64,000 bases of DNA from DASQFQ01 sp963722815. GTDB taxonomy: Bacteria; Actinomycetota; Thermoleophilia; Solirubrobacterales; Solirubrobacteraceae. The translations under genes were made by a program, and so were the position numbers. The first letter of the stretch is position 1. Each line of letters starts with the position of its first letter. The notes under the pieces were generated by a model. That model made no database searches. It saw only the letters and a program-made list of their open reading frames with translations, and was not told the origin of the DNA. The stretch is from the NCBI GenBank assembly GCA_963722815.1, contig CAVROM010000011.1, positions 372,001 to 436,000 of the forward strand, written 5' to 3'. Of the stretch, positions 25,958-33,663 are shown piece after piece.

Positions 25958-26898
25958 GTCAGCAGGCCCGGCTCGAGAATCGCCTCCGAGAAGCGCCGCA
26001 TCTGTGCGAGCCGTTCGGGATAGCGGCCGACGAGGAACTGCAGCCCGCAGTGCTGCACGCCGACCTCGCGGAACGCCTCGAGGCGCTCCACGACCTGGTC
26101 GGGCGTCCCGCGGAGAAGATCCGGCTCCTGCTCGACCTCTTCGTCTGTGACCTCGATCGACAGGCAGCAGTTGAGCTTCAGCTCCTCCGGGTCCCGGCCG
26201 GCCTTCTCGGCGATGCGGCGCACGTTGGCCCAGCGCTCGGCCATGTCCTCCGGAGTCACGCGAGCGAAGTACGGGAACCAGGCGTCGCCGTACTTGCCGG
26301 CGCGTCGCTGGGAGGGCTTTGCCTCGCCGCCGACCCAGATCTCCATGTGGCCCCGGCCTTCGTACCCCTTCGGCTCGAAGCCGAGATCGGAGAACTCGTA
26401 GAACTCGCCTTTGTGCGTTGCATGCTCTTCGGACATGAGCGTGCGGAAGATCTGGAGATGCTCGTCGGCGACCCGGCCGCGCGGCTCGAACAGGTCGCCG
26501 TGACCGAGGGCGTCGAACTCCTCCCGCATCCAGCCGACGCCGGTGCCGAGGATGAAGCGCCCCTCAGAGAGCTGGTCCATCGTGGCCACGATCTTCGCCC
26601 AGTAGACCGGGTCGCGGTACGGCATGACCAGGACGCTGATGCCAAGCCGGACACGCTCCGTCGCGCCGGCCAGGAAGGCCAGGGTGGTGAGCGGCTCGAG
26701 GAACGGCACGTCCGGGGGGACGAAGAACGAGCCGGACCAGTTGTAGTTGTACGGCGTCTCCACCGTCCACGGGATGACGATGCGGTCGGCGGCCCACACG
26801 GTCGTGAAGCCCATCTCCTCTGCCTGCTGGGCCGCGTGGATCAGCCCGCTGCGGGTGGCAGCGCGGCCTGAGACCGGGAGGAATACGCCGAAGTCCAT
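25954..26898 (-). CDS. LLM-class (luciferase-like) flavin/F420-dependent oxidoreductase
   Basis: 314 residues from ATG 26898. TIM-barrel luciferase-like pattern: MDFGVFLPVSGRAATRSGLI, MGFTTVWAADRIVIPWTVET, ERVRLGISVLVMPYRDPVYW, LSEGRFILGTGVGWMREEFD, and a late EIWVGGEAKPSQRRAGKYGD. Actinobacterial proteins of this group often use F420 or FMN, and the local context does not decide which. It sits between the SDR and the fused FAD/OYE enzyme with a 4-nt overlap and a 26-nt gap, so it belongs to the same transcript. Its reaction in the pathway is unknown. Confidence 0.88.
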   Translation of the reverse strand: MDFGVFLPVSGRAATRSGLIHAAQQAEEMGFTTVWAADRIVIPWTVETPYNYNWSGSFFVPPDVPFLEPLTTLAFLAGATERVRLGISVLVMPYRDPVYWAKIVATMDQLSEGRFILGTGVGWMREEFDALGHGDLFEPRGRVADEHLQIFRTLMSEEHATHKGEFYEFSDLGFEPKGYEGRGHMEIWVGGEAKPSQRRAGKYGDAWFPYFARVTPEDMAERWANVRRIAEKAGRDPEELKLNCCLSIEVTDEEVEQEPDLLRGTPDQVVERLEAFREVGVQHCGLQFLVGRYPERLAQMRRFSEAILEPGLLT

Positions 26899-26924
26899 AG
26901 CTCGCCTCGTTCCGTCGTGGTTGC

Positions 26925-29291
26925 TCAATCGGTGGTCGCCGTCAGCGCACGGCCCGGCTGCCAGCGCGGGTTCGGCGGCGGCGGCTGCGGTCCGAACGAA
27001 CGCAGCGGCGCGCGCGGCACCTCGCCCCGCCCATCGCTCGGCCGGCGACTGCCCGCGCGGTACGGCGCGATCCACTCGGCGTCCGCGTAGCCCTGCTCGC
27101 CGGCCGCGTGCAGCGTCCAGTACGGCTCGTAGAGGTGCGGCCGCGCCAGCGCGCACAGATCGGCCCGACCGGCCAGGACGATCGTGTTCACGTCCTCGTA
27201 GCTCGAGATCGCGCCGACGGCAATCGCCGGGATCCCGGCCTCGTGGCGGATCCGGTCCGCAAATGGCGTCTGGTAGCTGCGACCGTAGTCGGGCTCCTGA
27301 TCGGGCCACACTTGGCCGGTCGACACGTCGACGATGTCGCAGCCGGCCTCCCGCAGTGCCCGCGCGTACGCGACCGCGTCGTCGCCCGTGAATCCGCCCG
27401 GGTGCCAATCCGTCGCGGAGATCCGGACGGACATCGGCTTCTCCGCGGGCCAAGCGGCCCGGCACGCGCGGAAGACCTCGAGCGGGAAGCGCGCTCGCGA
27501 CTCGAGCTCGCCGCCGTAGTCGTCCGTGCGGCGATTCGTCAGCGGCGAGAGGAACGAGGACAGCAGGTACCCGTGAGCCATGTGCAGCTCGAGCAGGTCG
27601 AAGCCGGCCTGCAGCGCGCGCTCTGTCGCGGCGACGAACTGGTCTCGCACGTCGTTCATGTCGCTGCGGGTCATCTCGCTCGGCACGTCGCTGTGCTCGA
27701 AGTAGGGGATCGGCGAGGGCGCGATAAGCGGCCAGCCACCCGCCTCCAACGGCTCGTCCATCCCCTCCCACATGCGCTTCGTCGCGCCCTTGCGGCCGCT
27801 GTGGCCGAGCTGCGCGCCGACCTTCGCGTCGGAGACCCCGTGGACGAAGTCCACGATGCGGCGCCAGCCGTCGACGTGATCATCGCGGTAGAGCCCGGCA
27901 CAGCCCGGCGAGATGCGCCCTTCCGCGGAGGTGCAGAGCATCTCGCTCATCACGAGCCCGGCGCCGCCGACGGCCCGGGAGCCGAGGTGCACGAGATGGA
28001 AGTCGCCGACCGCGCCGTCCTCCGCGACGTACATGTCCATCGGCGAGACGACCACGCGGTTGCCGAGCTCGAGCTCGCGGAGCTGGAACGGGAGGAACAT
28101 CGGCGGGCGCGGCCGCCCACTCACCCCCGCCGCCGCGGCGAACCGCCGATCGGCGCGCTCCACGAAGCCGGGATCCCGCAGCCGCAGGTTGTCGTAGGTC
28201 ACCCGCCGGCTCCTCGTCAGCAGGTTGAAGGCGAACTGCTCGGCCGGCTGATCGACGTAGCGCCCGATCCGCTCGAACCACTCGAGGCTGGCCTGCGCAG
28301 CCCGCTGGATGCTGGCCACCGCGGGGCGGCGCTCGCGCTCATACGCGTCCAGTGCACCCGCGACATCGCCGCCGCCGTCGCGGAGCGCCCACGCGAGCGC
28401 GATCGCGTCCTCCATTGCGAGCTTGGTCCCCGAGCCGATCGAGAAGTGCGCGGTGTGCGCGGCGTCACCCAATAGGACCACCTGGCCGTCGTGCCAGCGC
28501 TCGCAGCGGATGGTCTGGAAGCTGAGCCACCTGGAGTTGTTGGCGATCAGCCGATGCTCGCCGAGCAACTCGGCGAAGACGGCGCCGGCGAACTCGATGC
28601 CGATCGCGTCGCTCTCCCCCGGAGCGAATGCTTCGTGCTCGGTCCGATCGAGCGCCGCGCGCCGCCATGTGGCCTCGTCCGTCTCGACGATGAACGTGCT
28701 CATCCGGTCGTCGTAGGGATAGGCGTGCACCTGGACCACGCCGTGCTCGGTCGCCGCTATCGCGAAGGTGAACGCCTCGAAGACGCGGTCGGTGCCGAGC
28801 CACATGTACTTGCCGGGACGAGCGTCGAGCGCCGGCCGGAACGCCGAGGCGAGCTCCGTCCGCGTCCGGCTGTTGGCGCCGTCTGCGGCGACGATCACGT
28901 CGTACTCCGCGCGCAGCCGCTCGAGCGAGGGAGCCTCGGCCTGGAACCTGAGGTCGGCGCCGAGCGCGACGGCCCGCTGCTGGAGGATCTGCAGGAGCTG
29001 CATGCGGCCGAGCGCCGAGAAGCCGTGGCCGCCCGACGTCTGGACGGTCCCGCGGAAGTGGATGTCGATGTCGGACCAGCGCGCGAACGTGTGGGTGATG
29101 CGCGCGTGGGTGTGCGCATCGGCCGCCTCGAAGGAGGCGAGGGTCTCGTCGGAGAAGACGACGCCAAAGCCGAACGTGTCGTCCGCCGCGTTGCGCTCCC
29201 AGAGCGTGACGTCGTGATCGGCGTCGAGCAGCCGCAGGAGGATTGCGGCATACAGGCCGCCGGGGCCCCCGCCGATGATCGCGATCCTCAC
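26925..29291 (-). CDS. Bifunctional FAD monooxygenase/old-yellow-enzyme: 2-aminobenzoyl-CoA monooxygenase-reductase or salicylyl-CoA 5-hydroxylase type
   Basis: 788 residues from GTG 29291. Residues 1-385 are an FAD aromatic hydroxylase: RIAIIGGGPGGLYAAILLR (GxGxxG), VIVAADGANSRTRTEL (DG motif) and VVLLGDAAHTAHFSIGSGTK (GD motif). From about 400 on comes an old-yellow-enzyme barrel: PMFLPFQLRELELGNRVVVS, HLGSRAVGGAGLVMSEML, QLGHSGRKGA, FDLLELHMAHGYLLSSFLSP, TNRRTDDYGGELESRARFPL. The fused order is that of 2-aminobenzoyl-CoA monooxygenase/reductase, which hydroxylates and then reduces the ring of anthraniloyl-CoA. Salicylyl-CoA is the other known substrate class. First gene of the operon. Substrate is an inference from architecture and RidA. 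Confidence 0.9.
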   Translation of the reverse strand: MRIAIIGGGPGGLYAAILLRLLDADHDVTLWERNAADDTFGFGVVFSDETLASFEAADAHTHARITHTFARWSDIDIHFRGTVQTSGGHGFSALGRMQLLQILQQRAVALGADLRFQAEAPSLERLRAEYDVIVAADGANSRTRTELASAFRPALDARPGKYMWLGTDRVFEAFTFAIAATEHGVVQVHAYPYDDRMSTFIVETDEATWRRAALDRTEHEAFAPGESDAIGIEFAGAVFAELLGEHRLIANNSRWLSFQTIRCERWHDGQVVLLGDAAHTAHFSIGSGTKLAMEDAIALAWALRDGGGDVAGALDAYERERRPAVASIQRAAQASLEWFERIGRYVDQPAEQFAFNLLTRSRRVTYDNLRLRDPGFVERADRRFAAAAGVSGRPRPPMFLPFQLRELELGNRVVVSPMDMYVAEDGAVGDFHLVHLGSRAVGGAGLVMSEMLCTSAEGRISPGCAGLYRDDHVDGWRRIVDFVHGVSDAKVGAQLGHSGRKGATKRMWEGMDEPLEAGGWPLIAPSPIPYFEHSDVPSEMTRSDMNDVRDQFVAATERALQAGFDLLELHMAHGYLLSSFLSPLTNRRTDDYGGELESRARFPLEVFRACRAAWPAEKPMSVRISATDWHPGGFTGDDAVAYARALREAGCDIVDVSTGQVWPDQEPDYGRSYQTPFADRIRHEAGIPAIAVGAISSYEDVNTIVLAGRADLCALARPHLYEPYWTLHAAGEQGYADAEWIAPYRAGSRRPSDGRGEVPRAPLRSFGPQPPPPNPRWQPGRALTATTD

Positions 29292-29321
29292 CGGCCTGGC
29301 GCCCTCTCGGTCCGCGCCGGC

Positions 29322-29507
29322 CTAGACACGCGCGCCGTCGGCGCCGAGCGGGGAGGGATCGCCGTGGGCGCGGTGAAGCGCACCGCGCAGGTCATCCGGC
29401 CACGCGACGTCGCCCTCGCCCCGGGGCGCGTACACGTTGATGACCTCCCCCTTGGCGACCACGGCGTTGCGGCACAGGATGACAAGCCCGAGCGCAACGA
29501 CGACCAC
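29322..29507 (-). CDS. Possible small membrane-anchored protein
   Basis: This 61-residue frame is the only candidate in the 240-base stretch between the aromatic operon and the att-like repeat. It starts with a hydrophobic run (VVVALGLVILCRNAVVA) followed by GEVINVYAPRGEGDVAWPDD and a neutral tail. A Shine-Dalgarno is not apparent, and the upstream codons continue the hydrophobic pattern without a start. It may be the remnant of a longer gene cut by the repeat. The rest of 29292-29530 holds nothing else I can identify apart from the upstream region of the operon. Confidence 0.3.
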   Translation of the reverse strand: MVVVALGLVILCRNAVVAKGEVINVYAPRGEGDVAWPDDLRGALHRAHGDPSPLGADGARV

Positions 29508-29530
29508 CCGACCGACGCGACTCGGGAGAA

Positions 29531-29616
29531 TCGCTACCTCGCCCGACCCCTAGAACGACGAAACCCGCGCCGGAGCGCGGGTCCCTTGCAATCGGGGCGC
29601 CCGGATTTGAACCGGG
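29531..29616. repeat. Att-like direct repeat containing the 3' end of tRNA-Pro
   Basis: This 86-bp block aligns without gaps to 41969-42054 (about 78 of 86 identical by eye). The last 42 bp (29575-29616) are perfect and comprise the terminator arm plus the acceptor and T-arm of tRNA-Pro: TCGGGGCGCCCGGATTTGAA then CCGGG. Identity stops inside the T stem, as expected where a site-specific recombinase crossed over. The element therefore spans 29617 to about 42030. No complete tRNA exists at this end. Confidence 0.8.
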
Positions 29617-29761
29617 ATGGCCCGTCATCTTCGGTCGCCGCGTCGAAGATCCAGTCGTGCAGCATCTCGGCGCCGTCGCCGAACGGGTTCTCGCGGCTGT
29701 CATTCGGGCCAGTGACGTATCCGTCGAGCGACATCGACATGTCCAGGACGGTGGCGGACAT
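29617..29761 (-). pseudogene. Truncated DHFR/RibD-C-family reductase fragment
   Basis: From ATG 29761, behind a strong GAGGAGGCTCGCC ribosome site, 48 residues of a dihydrofolate-reductase-like (RibD C-terminal) protein are readable: MSATVLDMSMSLDGYVTGPN, DSRENPFGDGAEMLHDWIFD, AATED. The homology ends exactly where the tRNA-Pro fragment begins (29616), so the rest was lost at the recombination junction. It follows a complete DHFR-family gene by 11 nt, so it was the third gene of that operon. Confidence 0.8.
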
Positions 29762-29772
29762 GGCGAGCCTCC

Positions 29773-30345
29773 TCAGCCGGCGTTGATGTAGGTCTGGGCG
29801 ATCGGGCCGTCGGCGTAGACGGTGCTGCTGACCAGCTCGAGCCGCAGCGGCTCGGGCAGGCCATGCAGGAGCGGGAGCCCGTCGCCGAGCGCGACCGGTT
29901 GGACGACCAGGCGGTACTCGTCGATCAAGCCGTGGCCGGCAAGCGAGCGAGCAAAGCTCGCGCCGCCGAAGACCACGATGTCCTTGCCGGCCTCTGCTTT
30001 GAGCTCGGGGATCTCCTCCTCGACCGGTCGGTCTGAGACGCGAGCGTTGCTCCACTCGACCTCGGTCAGCGTGCTAAAGAACACGATCTTCTCCAGCGCG
30101 TTCATGTACTCGCCGGTCGGGCTCTGCGAGCTCGGCCACGCCCGGGCCATGTCCTGGCCGGCCCGGCCGCCGAGCACGAGCAGGCCCGTCCGGCCGAGCA
30201 GCTCCTCCACCACGCGCTGGCGCTGGGGGCCGTGAGGGCTGGAGCGGGCGAGCCAGTCCATTGTCCCGTCGCGCCGGGCGGCGAAACCGTCCAGCGACTG
30301 CGACATGTAGAGGATGAGCTTGCGTTGCGCAGGTCCCTGGCTCAC
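29773..30345 (-). CDS. Dihydrofolate reductase-family protein (RibD C-terminal-like)
   Basis: 190 residues from GTG 30345, which overlaps the CDGSH gene stop by 4 nt. RibD_C/DHFR-like pattern: LILYMSQSLDGFAARRDGTM, LLVLGGRAGQDMARAWPSS, YMNALEKIVFFSTLTEVEWS, LKAEAGKDIVVFGGASFARS, GLIDEYRLVVQPVALGDGLP. Such proteins bind NADPH; many are called DHFR-family without proof of substrate. Codon use is like the host. The following gene is a truncated paralogue. Confidence 0.87.
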   Translation of the reverse strand: MSQGPAQRKLILYMSQSLDGFAARRDGTMDWLARSSPHGPQRQRVVEELLGRTGLLVLGGRAGQDMARAWPSSQSPTGEYMNALEKIVFFSTLTEVEWSNARVSDRPVEEEIPELKAEAGKDIVVFGGASFARSLAGHGLIDEYRLVVQPVALGDGLPLLHGLPEPLRLELVSSTVYADGPIAQTYINAG

Positions 30346-30536
30346 GCCTCCTCCGTCCACCCGGTGCGGGCGTGTGAGCCATCGCAGAACGGTTTGGTCG
30401 CCGACCGGCCGCAACGGCATAGGTGAACCGTCGGGGCGGGCGCCTCGATCGTGCGGCCGTCTCGAGCAAGCATGTCGAGCGGGCCGGTCACCTCGTACGG
30501 GCCGTCGCGCAGCAAAATCAACCGGGCTGATTCCAT
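30342..30536 (-). CDS. CDGSH iron-sulfur domain protein
   Basis: 64 residues. The CDGSH motif is complete: CRCGRSATKPFCDGSH near residues 40-55, providing the three Cys and one His that bind a 2Fe-2S cluster. The short N-terminal part (SARLILLRDGPYEVTGPLDM) matches the usual single-CDGSH bacterial form. The start ATG 30536 follows a strong AGGAGGAGGATCACG site. It heads a small minus-strand operon with two DHFR-family genes. Such proteins are thought to act in redox or electron transfer. Confidence 0.9.
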   Translation of the reverse strand: MESARLILLRDGPYEVTGPLDMLARDGRTIEAPAPTVHLCRCGRSATKPFCDGSHARTGWTEEA

Positions 30537-30663
30537 CGTGATCCTCCTCCTGGGCTTGAGCGACGCGATGCGCCGATCGGAGCGGCTCGTCGCGGGTCCC
30601 ACTATTGAGCCGGCAGAAGAAACTGGCCAACGATTCAGTCTCAGGTGAATCGCAGCTCCAGGT

Positions 30664-31659
30664 CTACGACCGTTCGCCGCTTCTCGTCGACATCGCGTCG
30701 AGCACGGTGTCGCCGAGAGGCGTGCGCAAGTAGAGAACAGTCCGCCCAACGCGATGGGGATGGACGAGCCCGGCGTCGCGGAGCACGGCGAGGTGCTGGG
30801 ATATCCCAGGCGCGGACGCTTCGAGGGCGTGGGCGAGATCGGTCGTCGAGGTGGGCTGGTCGAGCGCGGCCAGCAGAGCGGCGCGGCGTCGGCCGATGAG
30901 CTTGCCGAGCGGATGGGCGCCTCGCCGCGCGCCGGGCTCCCACAGTGCACTAACGCCCCGGGCGGGGTAGAGGACGGAGGGCTGCCACGCCGGGTCGAGG
31001 AGCACGACGACGCGGGGCCACACGAACGCGCTGGGGATGAGCAGCAGCCCGCGCTCGTCGAGGTCGAGACACTCCTCCCACACCTTGTGCAGGCGAAGCG
31101 TCTCTCCGGTCCACTCGACACACGGGTCGATGTCCGAGAACAACGCCTTCGCCCCGCCGTCGGCGAGCGTGCGGGCCCGGTAGATGATGTCGCCCGTGAG
31201 CAGCGCTCGCAGCCGGGGCCAGTGCGGGGCTAGCGTGCGGTCCCAGTAGGCGCGGGTCAGCTCGACGAGCTCGCGAAGACCACGCTCGGGTCGCTCCGCG
31301 AGCGGGATCAGCGCGTCGGGCAGCGGCCGCCCTCCGAAGGCCTCGCGAAGCTCCTCACGCACTCGCTCGGCGCCGACGGCCTGCACGGCCGCGAGCTCGT
31401 CGTCGATATCGACGAGCGGCCCCGCCGGCGGCGGAGCGAAGAAGTCGGGGGTGTACGCGTCGTGAGGCCGCAGGAGCGCGCGCAGGACGCGAAGGTCGAG
31501 GTCGGCGACGGCGCGGCGCGCCTCGATTGCCCAGGGAAGGTGGATCGCCTGGCTGCCCGGGTCGTCGAGCGCGCGGAGGCTCCGGAACGTCTCAGTCAGC
31601 GGCGAGATCGCGAATCGCAGCCGCGACAGGCTCTCCGAACCGAAGCGCAGCTCGATCAT
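30664..31659 (-). CDS. DUF5937 plus ArsR-type winged-helix transcriptional regulator
   Basis: 331 residues. The N-terminal 240 residues have the DUF5937-like pattern (IELRFGSESLSRLRFAISPL, FFAPPPAGPLVDIDDELAAV, YWDRTLAPHWPRLRALLTGD, LLLIPSAFVWPRVVVLLDPA). The C-terminal winged helix reads LIGRRRAALLAALDQPTSTT, DLAHALEASAPGISQHLAVL, RDAGLVHPHRVGRTVLYLRT. This combination is common in actinobacterial regulators of unknown ligand. The gene is divergent from the SDR gene at 31715 with only 55 bp between, so it probably controls that gene. Confidence 0.87.
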   Translation of the reverse strand: MIELRFGSESLSRLRFAISPLTETFRSLRALDDPGSQAIHLPWAIEARRAVADLDLRVLRALLRPHDAYTPDFFAPPPAGPLVDIDDELAAVQAVGAERVREELREAFGGRPLPDALIPLAERPERGLRELVELTRAYWDRTLAPHWPRLRALLTGDIIYRARTLADGGAKALFSDIDPCVEWTGETLRLHKVWEECLDLDERGLLLIPSAFVWPRVVVLLDPAWQPSVLYPARGVSALWEPGARRGAHPLGKLIGRRRAALLAALDQPTSTTDLAHALEASAPGISQHLAVLRDAGLVHPHRVGRTVLYLRTPLGDTVLDAMSTRSGERS

Positions 31660-31714
31660 TCGCTTCAGACTAAATCGTTCGCGCGGACGGCGAAGAGGCA
31701 CGAGCATCCGCCTG

Positions 31715-32428
31715 ATGTCAACCCACCACGCCGCACGCCCGGTGACCGCGATCACTGGAGGATCAAGCGGGATCGGCGCCGCTGCCGCCCGGCAACTGCT
31801 CACCCACGGCCATCGCGTGACCGTCACCGGTCGCCACGCCGACCGCCTGGAACGGCTCGCGAACGATCTCGGGCGCCCTGCCGAACTGCTCACTATCGTC
31901 GCCGACGCCGCCGACCCGGACGCCATGTCCGCTGCGATCGAGCAGACGGTTGACACGTTCGGCCGTCTCGACAGCGCGGTCGCCAACGCCGGCGTCGCCA
32001 GCCACGACGGTCTCGCCGACGGCGACCCGGCCCTGTGGCGGGAAATGGTCCTCACCAACGTCCTCGGCCCCGCGCTCCTGGTCCGCTTTGCGCTGCCACA
32101 CCTCAGGCAGACGCGCGGACGCATCGTCTTCGTCGGCAGCGTCGCCGGCCATGTCGGCATCGCGGCGAACATCTACGGCGCCACAAAATGGGCGGTCACC
32201 GCGCTCGCCGAGAACACCCGCCTCATGTGCGCCCCGGACGGTGTCGGCGTCACCCTCGTCTCTCCAGGCCGTGTCGACACCAACTTCTGGGCGCCTGTAG
32301 GAGGCCCGCCCGATGGCGACAACCTCACATCCGAGCAGCTCGCCGAGGCGCTGGTCTGGTCGACCCTTCAGTCGCCCGGCGTCGACGTCAACACGATCAT
32401 CGTGCGACCCAAAGGGGCCGTCATTTAG
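31715..32428 (+). CDS. SDR-family oxidoreductase
   Basis: 237 residues. Cofactor motif TGGSSGIGAAA near residue 14, VANAGVASHDGL near 88, catalytic Ser in IVFVGSVAGHVGI, and IYGATKWAVTAL with Tyr-x-x-x-Lys. Then VSPGRVDTNFW. Ends with VDVNTIIVRPKGAVI, typical of classical SDRs. The start ATG 31715 lacks a strong ribosome site. Its regulator is the divergent DUF5937/ArsR protein. No specific substrate can be deduced. Confidence 0.9.
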   Translation: MSTHHAARPVTAITGGSSGIGAAAARQLLTHGHRVTVTGRHADRLERLANDLGRPAELLTIVADAADPDAMSAAIEQTVDTFGRLDSAVANAGVASHDGLADGDPALWREMVLTNVLGPALLVRFALPHLRQTRGRIVFVGSVAGHVGIAANIYGATKWAVTALAENTRLMCAPDGVGVTLVSPGRVDTNFWAPVGGPPDGDNLTSEQLAEALVWSTLQSPGVDVNTIIVRPKGAVI

Positions 32429-32516
32429 ATCGCCGCGGACGTGTCGGCGCGCCTGTAGCGCATGGCGGAGATAGGACTAGCCGCAGCCGCTGAGCGGTCA
32501 TCGCCTACCACTCAGG

Positions 32517-33098
32517 GTGCGGCTAGTGTTGGACATGATGCTCTTCATCTCAGCCGGACCGCCACCCTGCGTTCCCGCCGGAGCACAGGTCGTGGTCAGC
32601 CGAGACCACTCCGCAGTGTTTACGAGCGATGACGCGTTTGCGGCATGCACCGGCACAAGCCGCCCTGTTCGCCTCGGCGGGCGGCTCGCGACACCCGGGC
32701 TCTTTCGGCGCGTATCGACGTTCCGGCTCGCTGGTCGCGATGTCGCATTCGTCGTCAACGCCGACGGGCCGGGCAGAAGCCCGGCCACGGTGAGAGTCAT
32801 CGACCTGCGCGCTCGGGAGACAATCTCCTCTCACCCGGCGATAGGTCGCGATTCTCGGCCCGACCGATCCGATGAGGTGACCTCGCTCGTCGTCCGTCAT
32901 GACGGCGCCGCCGCGTGGATCGCTGTCACCCGCGTGGGTTCAGCAGCGTTTGGCGAGCGGGAGGTCGATGCGGCTCGCGCTCGGCGGCCGGCCCGGCGCC
33001 TCGACAACGGCAGCGGGATCGCAAGCCGCTCCCTGCGCCTGCACGGGCGGCAGTTGTCGTGGCGTCACAACGGTCATCGACGAAGCGCTCGTCTCTAG
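32517..33098 (+). CDS. Uncharacterised protein with C-terminal 'W..nG..rsa.L' pattern
   Basis: 193 residues from GTG 32517. The reading frame shows beta-strand-like repeats: VPAGAQVVVSRDHSAVFTSD, FAACTGTSRPVRLGG, FRLAGRDVAFVVNADGPGRS, EVTSLVVRHDGAAAWIAVTR. It ends with SLRLHGRQLSWRHNGHRRSA then RL, a closing pattern I associate with secreted beta-propeller-like proteins common in this lineage. Those usually carry a signal peptide; here the N-terminus (MRLVLDMMLFISAGPPP) is short, so the gene may be N-terminally truncated. Function unknown. Confidence 0.6.
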   Translation: MRLVLDMMLFISAGPPPCVPAGAQVVVSRDHSAVFTSDDAFAACTGTSRPVRLGGRLATPGLFRRVSTFRLAGRDVAFVVNADGPGRSPATVRVIDLRARETISSHPAIGRDSRPDRSDEVTSLVVRHDGAAAWIAVTRVGSAAFGEREVDAARARRPARRLDNGSGIASRSLRLHGRQLSWRHNGHRRSARL

Positions 33099-33294
33099 CT
33101 GCAGATCAGGACGATCCTGGCTGTATCGCCGTGATCGGATCGCCGTGTCGATGCACGAGGTTCCGGGGGCGCTGGTGGCGACGCTCGGCACTCGCGCGGC
33201 CCCGGGGCACGGGGCGTGCTTCGTGGGAGAGTTGACCCTGAAACTACGTAGTCCTCGGGATGTTGTGCGTGCGGCGCACGCGTACGCTGCGCGC

Positions 33295-33663
33295 ATGGCT
33301 GACAATGGGAAGGTCGTTATCAATCTCGCCACTGGGCTCGAGGACGCCGAGCGGGTGACTGTCGCGTTTCTCGTCGGTGGTAGTGCGGCGGAGAAGGGCA
33401 AGGATGTCGCGATGTTCCTGACCAAGGAGGCGGTGCGGCTCGGGCTACCGCGCACCGCCGAGGCGGTCGCGTGCGACGGCTGCCCGCCGCTGGCCCGGCT
33501 TTTCCAGCAGTACGCCGACGCCGGCGGGCAGCTCTTCGTCTGCCCGATCTGCTTCCAGGCGCGCAAGCTCGAGGCGGGCGAGCTCGTCGGGAACGCGCGC
33601 CTGGCGGGGGCGTCGCCGCTGTGGGATTGGATCGGCGAGGGAGCGTGCGTCTTCAGCTATTGA
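33295..33663 (+). CDS. DsrE-family protein
   Basis: 122 residues from ATG 33295. DsrE/DsrF-like pattern: KVVINLATGLEDAERVTVAF, LVGGSAAEKGKDVAMFLTKE, AVRLGLPRTAEAVACDGCPP, QQYADAGGQLFVCPICFQAR, and a C-terminal GASPLWDWIGEGACVFSY. Four cysteines are present: C66 and C69 in ACDGCPP, C86 and C89 in FVCPICFQ. The latter occupies the position of the sulfur-carrying cysteine in DsrE-like proteins. The stop overlaps a TTG start of the large LuxR regulator (TTGA). A sulfur- or redox-related role is possible. A decayed copy of its last 20 codons lies at 36960-37025. Confidence 0.85.
   Translation: MADNGKVVINLATGLEDAERVTVAFLVGGSAAEKGKDVAMFLTKEAVRLGLPRTAEAVACDGCPPLARLFQQYADAGGQLFVCPICFQARKLEAGELVGNARLAGASPLWDWIGEGACVFSY

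Noticed and set aside
29561..29593. A second functional tRNA at the left boundary
   Set aside because: Only acceptor 3' strand and T arm remain; D arm and anticodon arm are absent.
33243..33252. ACTACGTAGT palindrome before the DsrE gene as an operator
   Set aside because: Ten bases only, and no regulator or promoter boxes could be tied to it.
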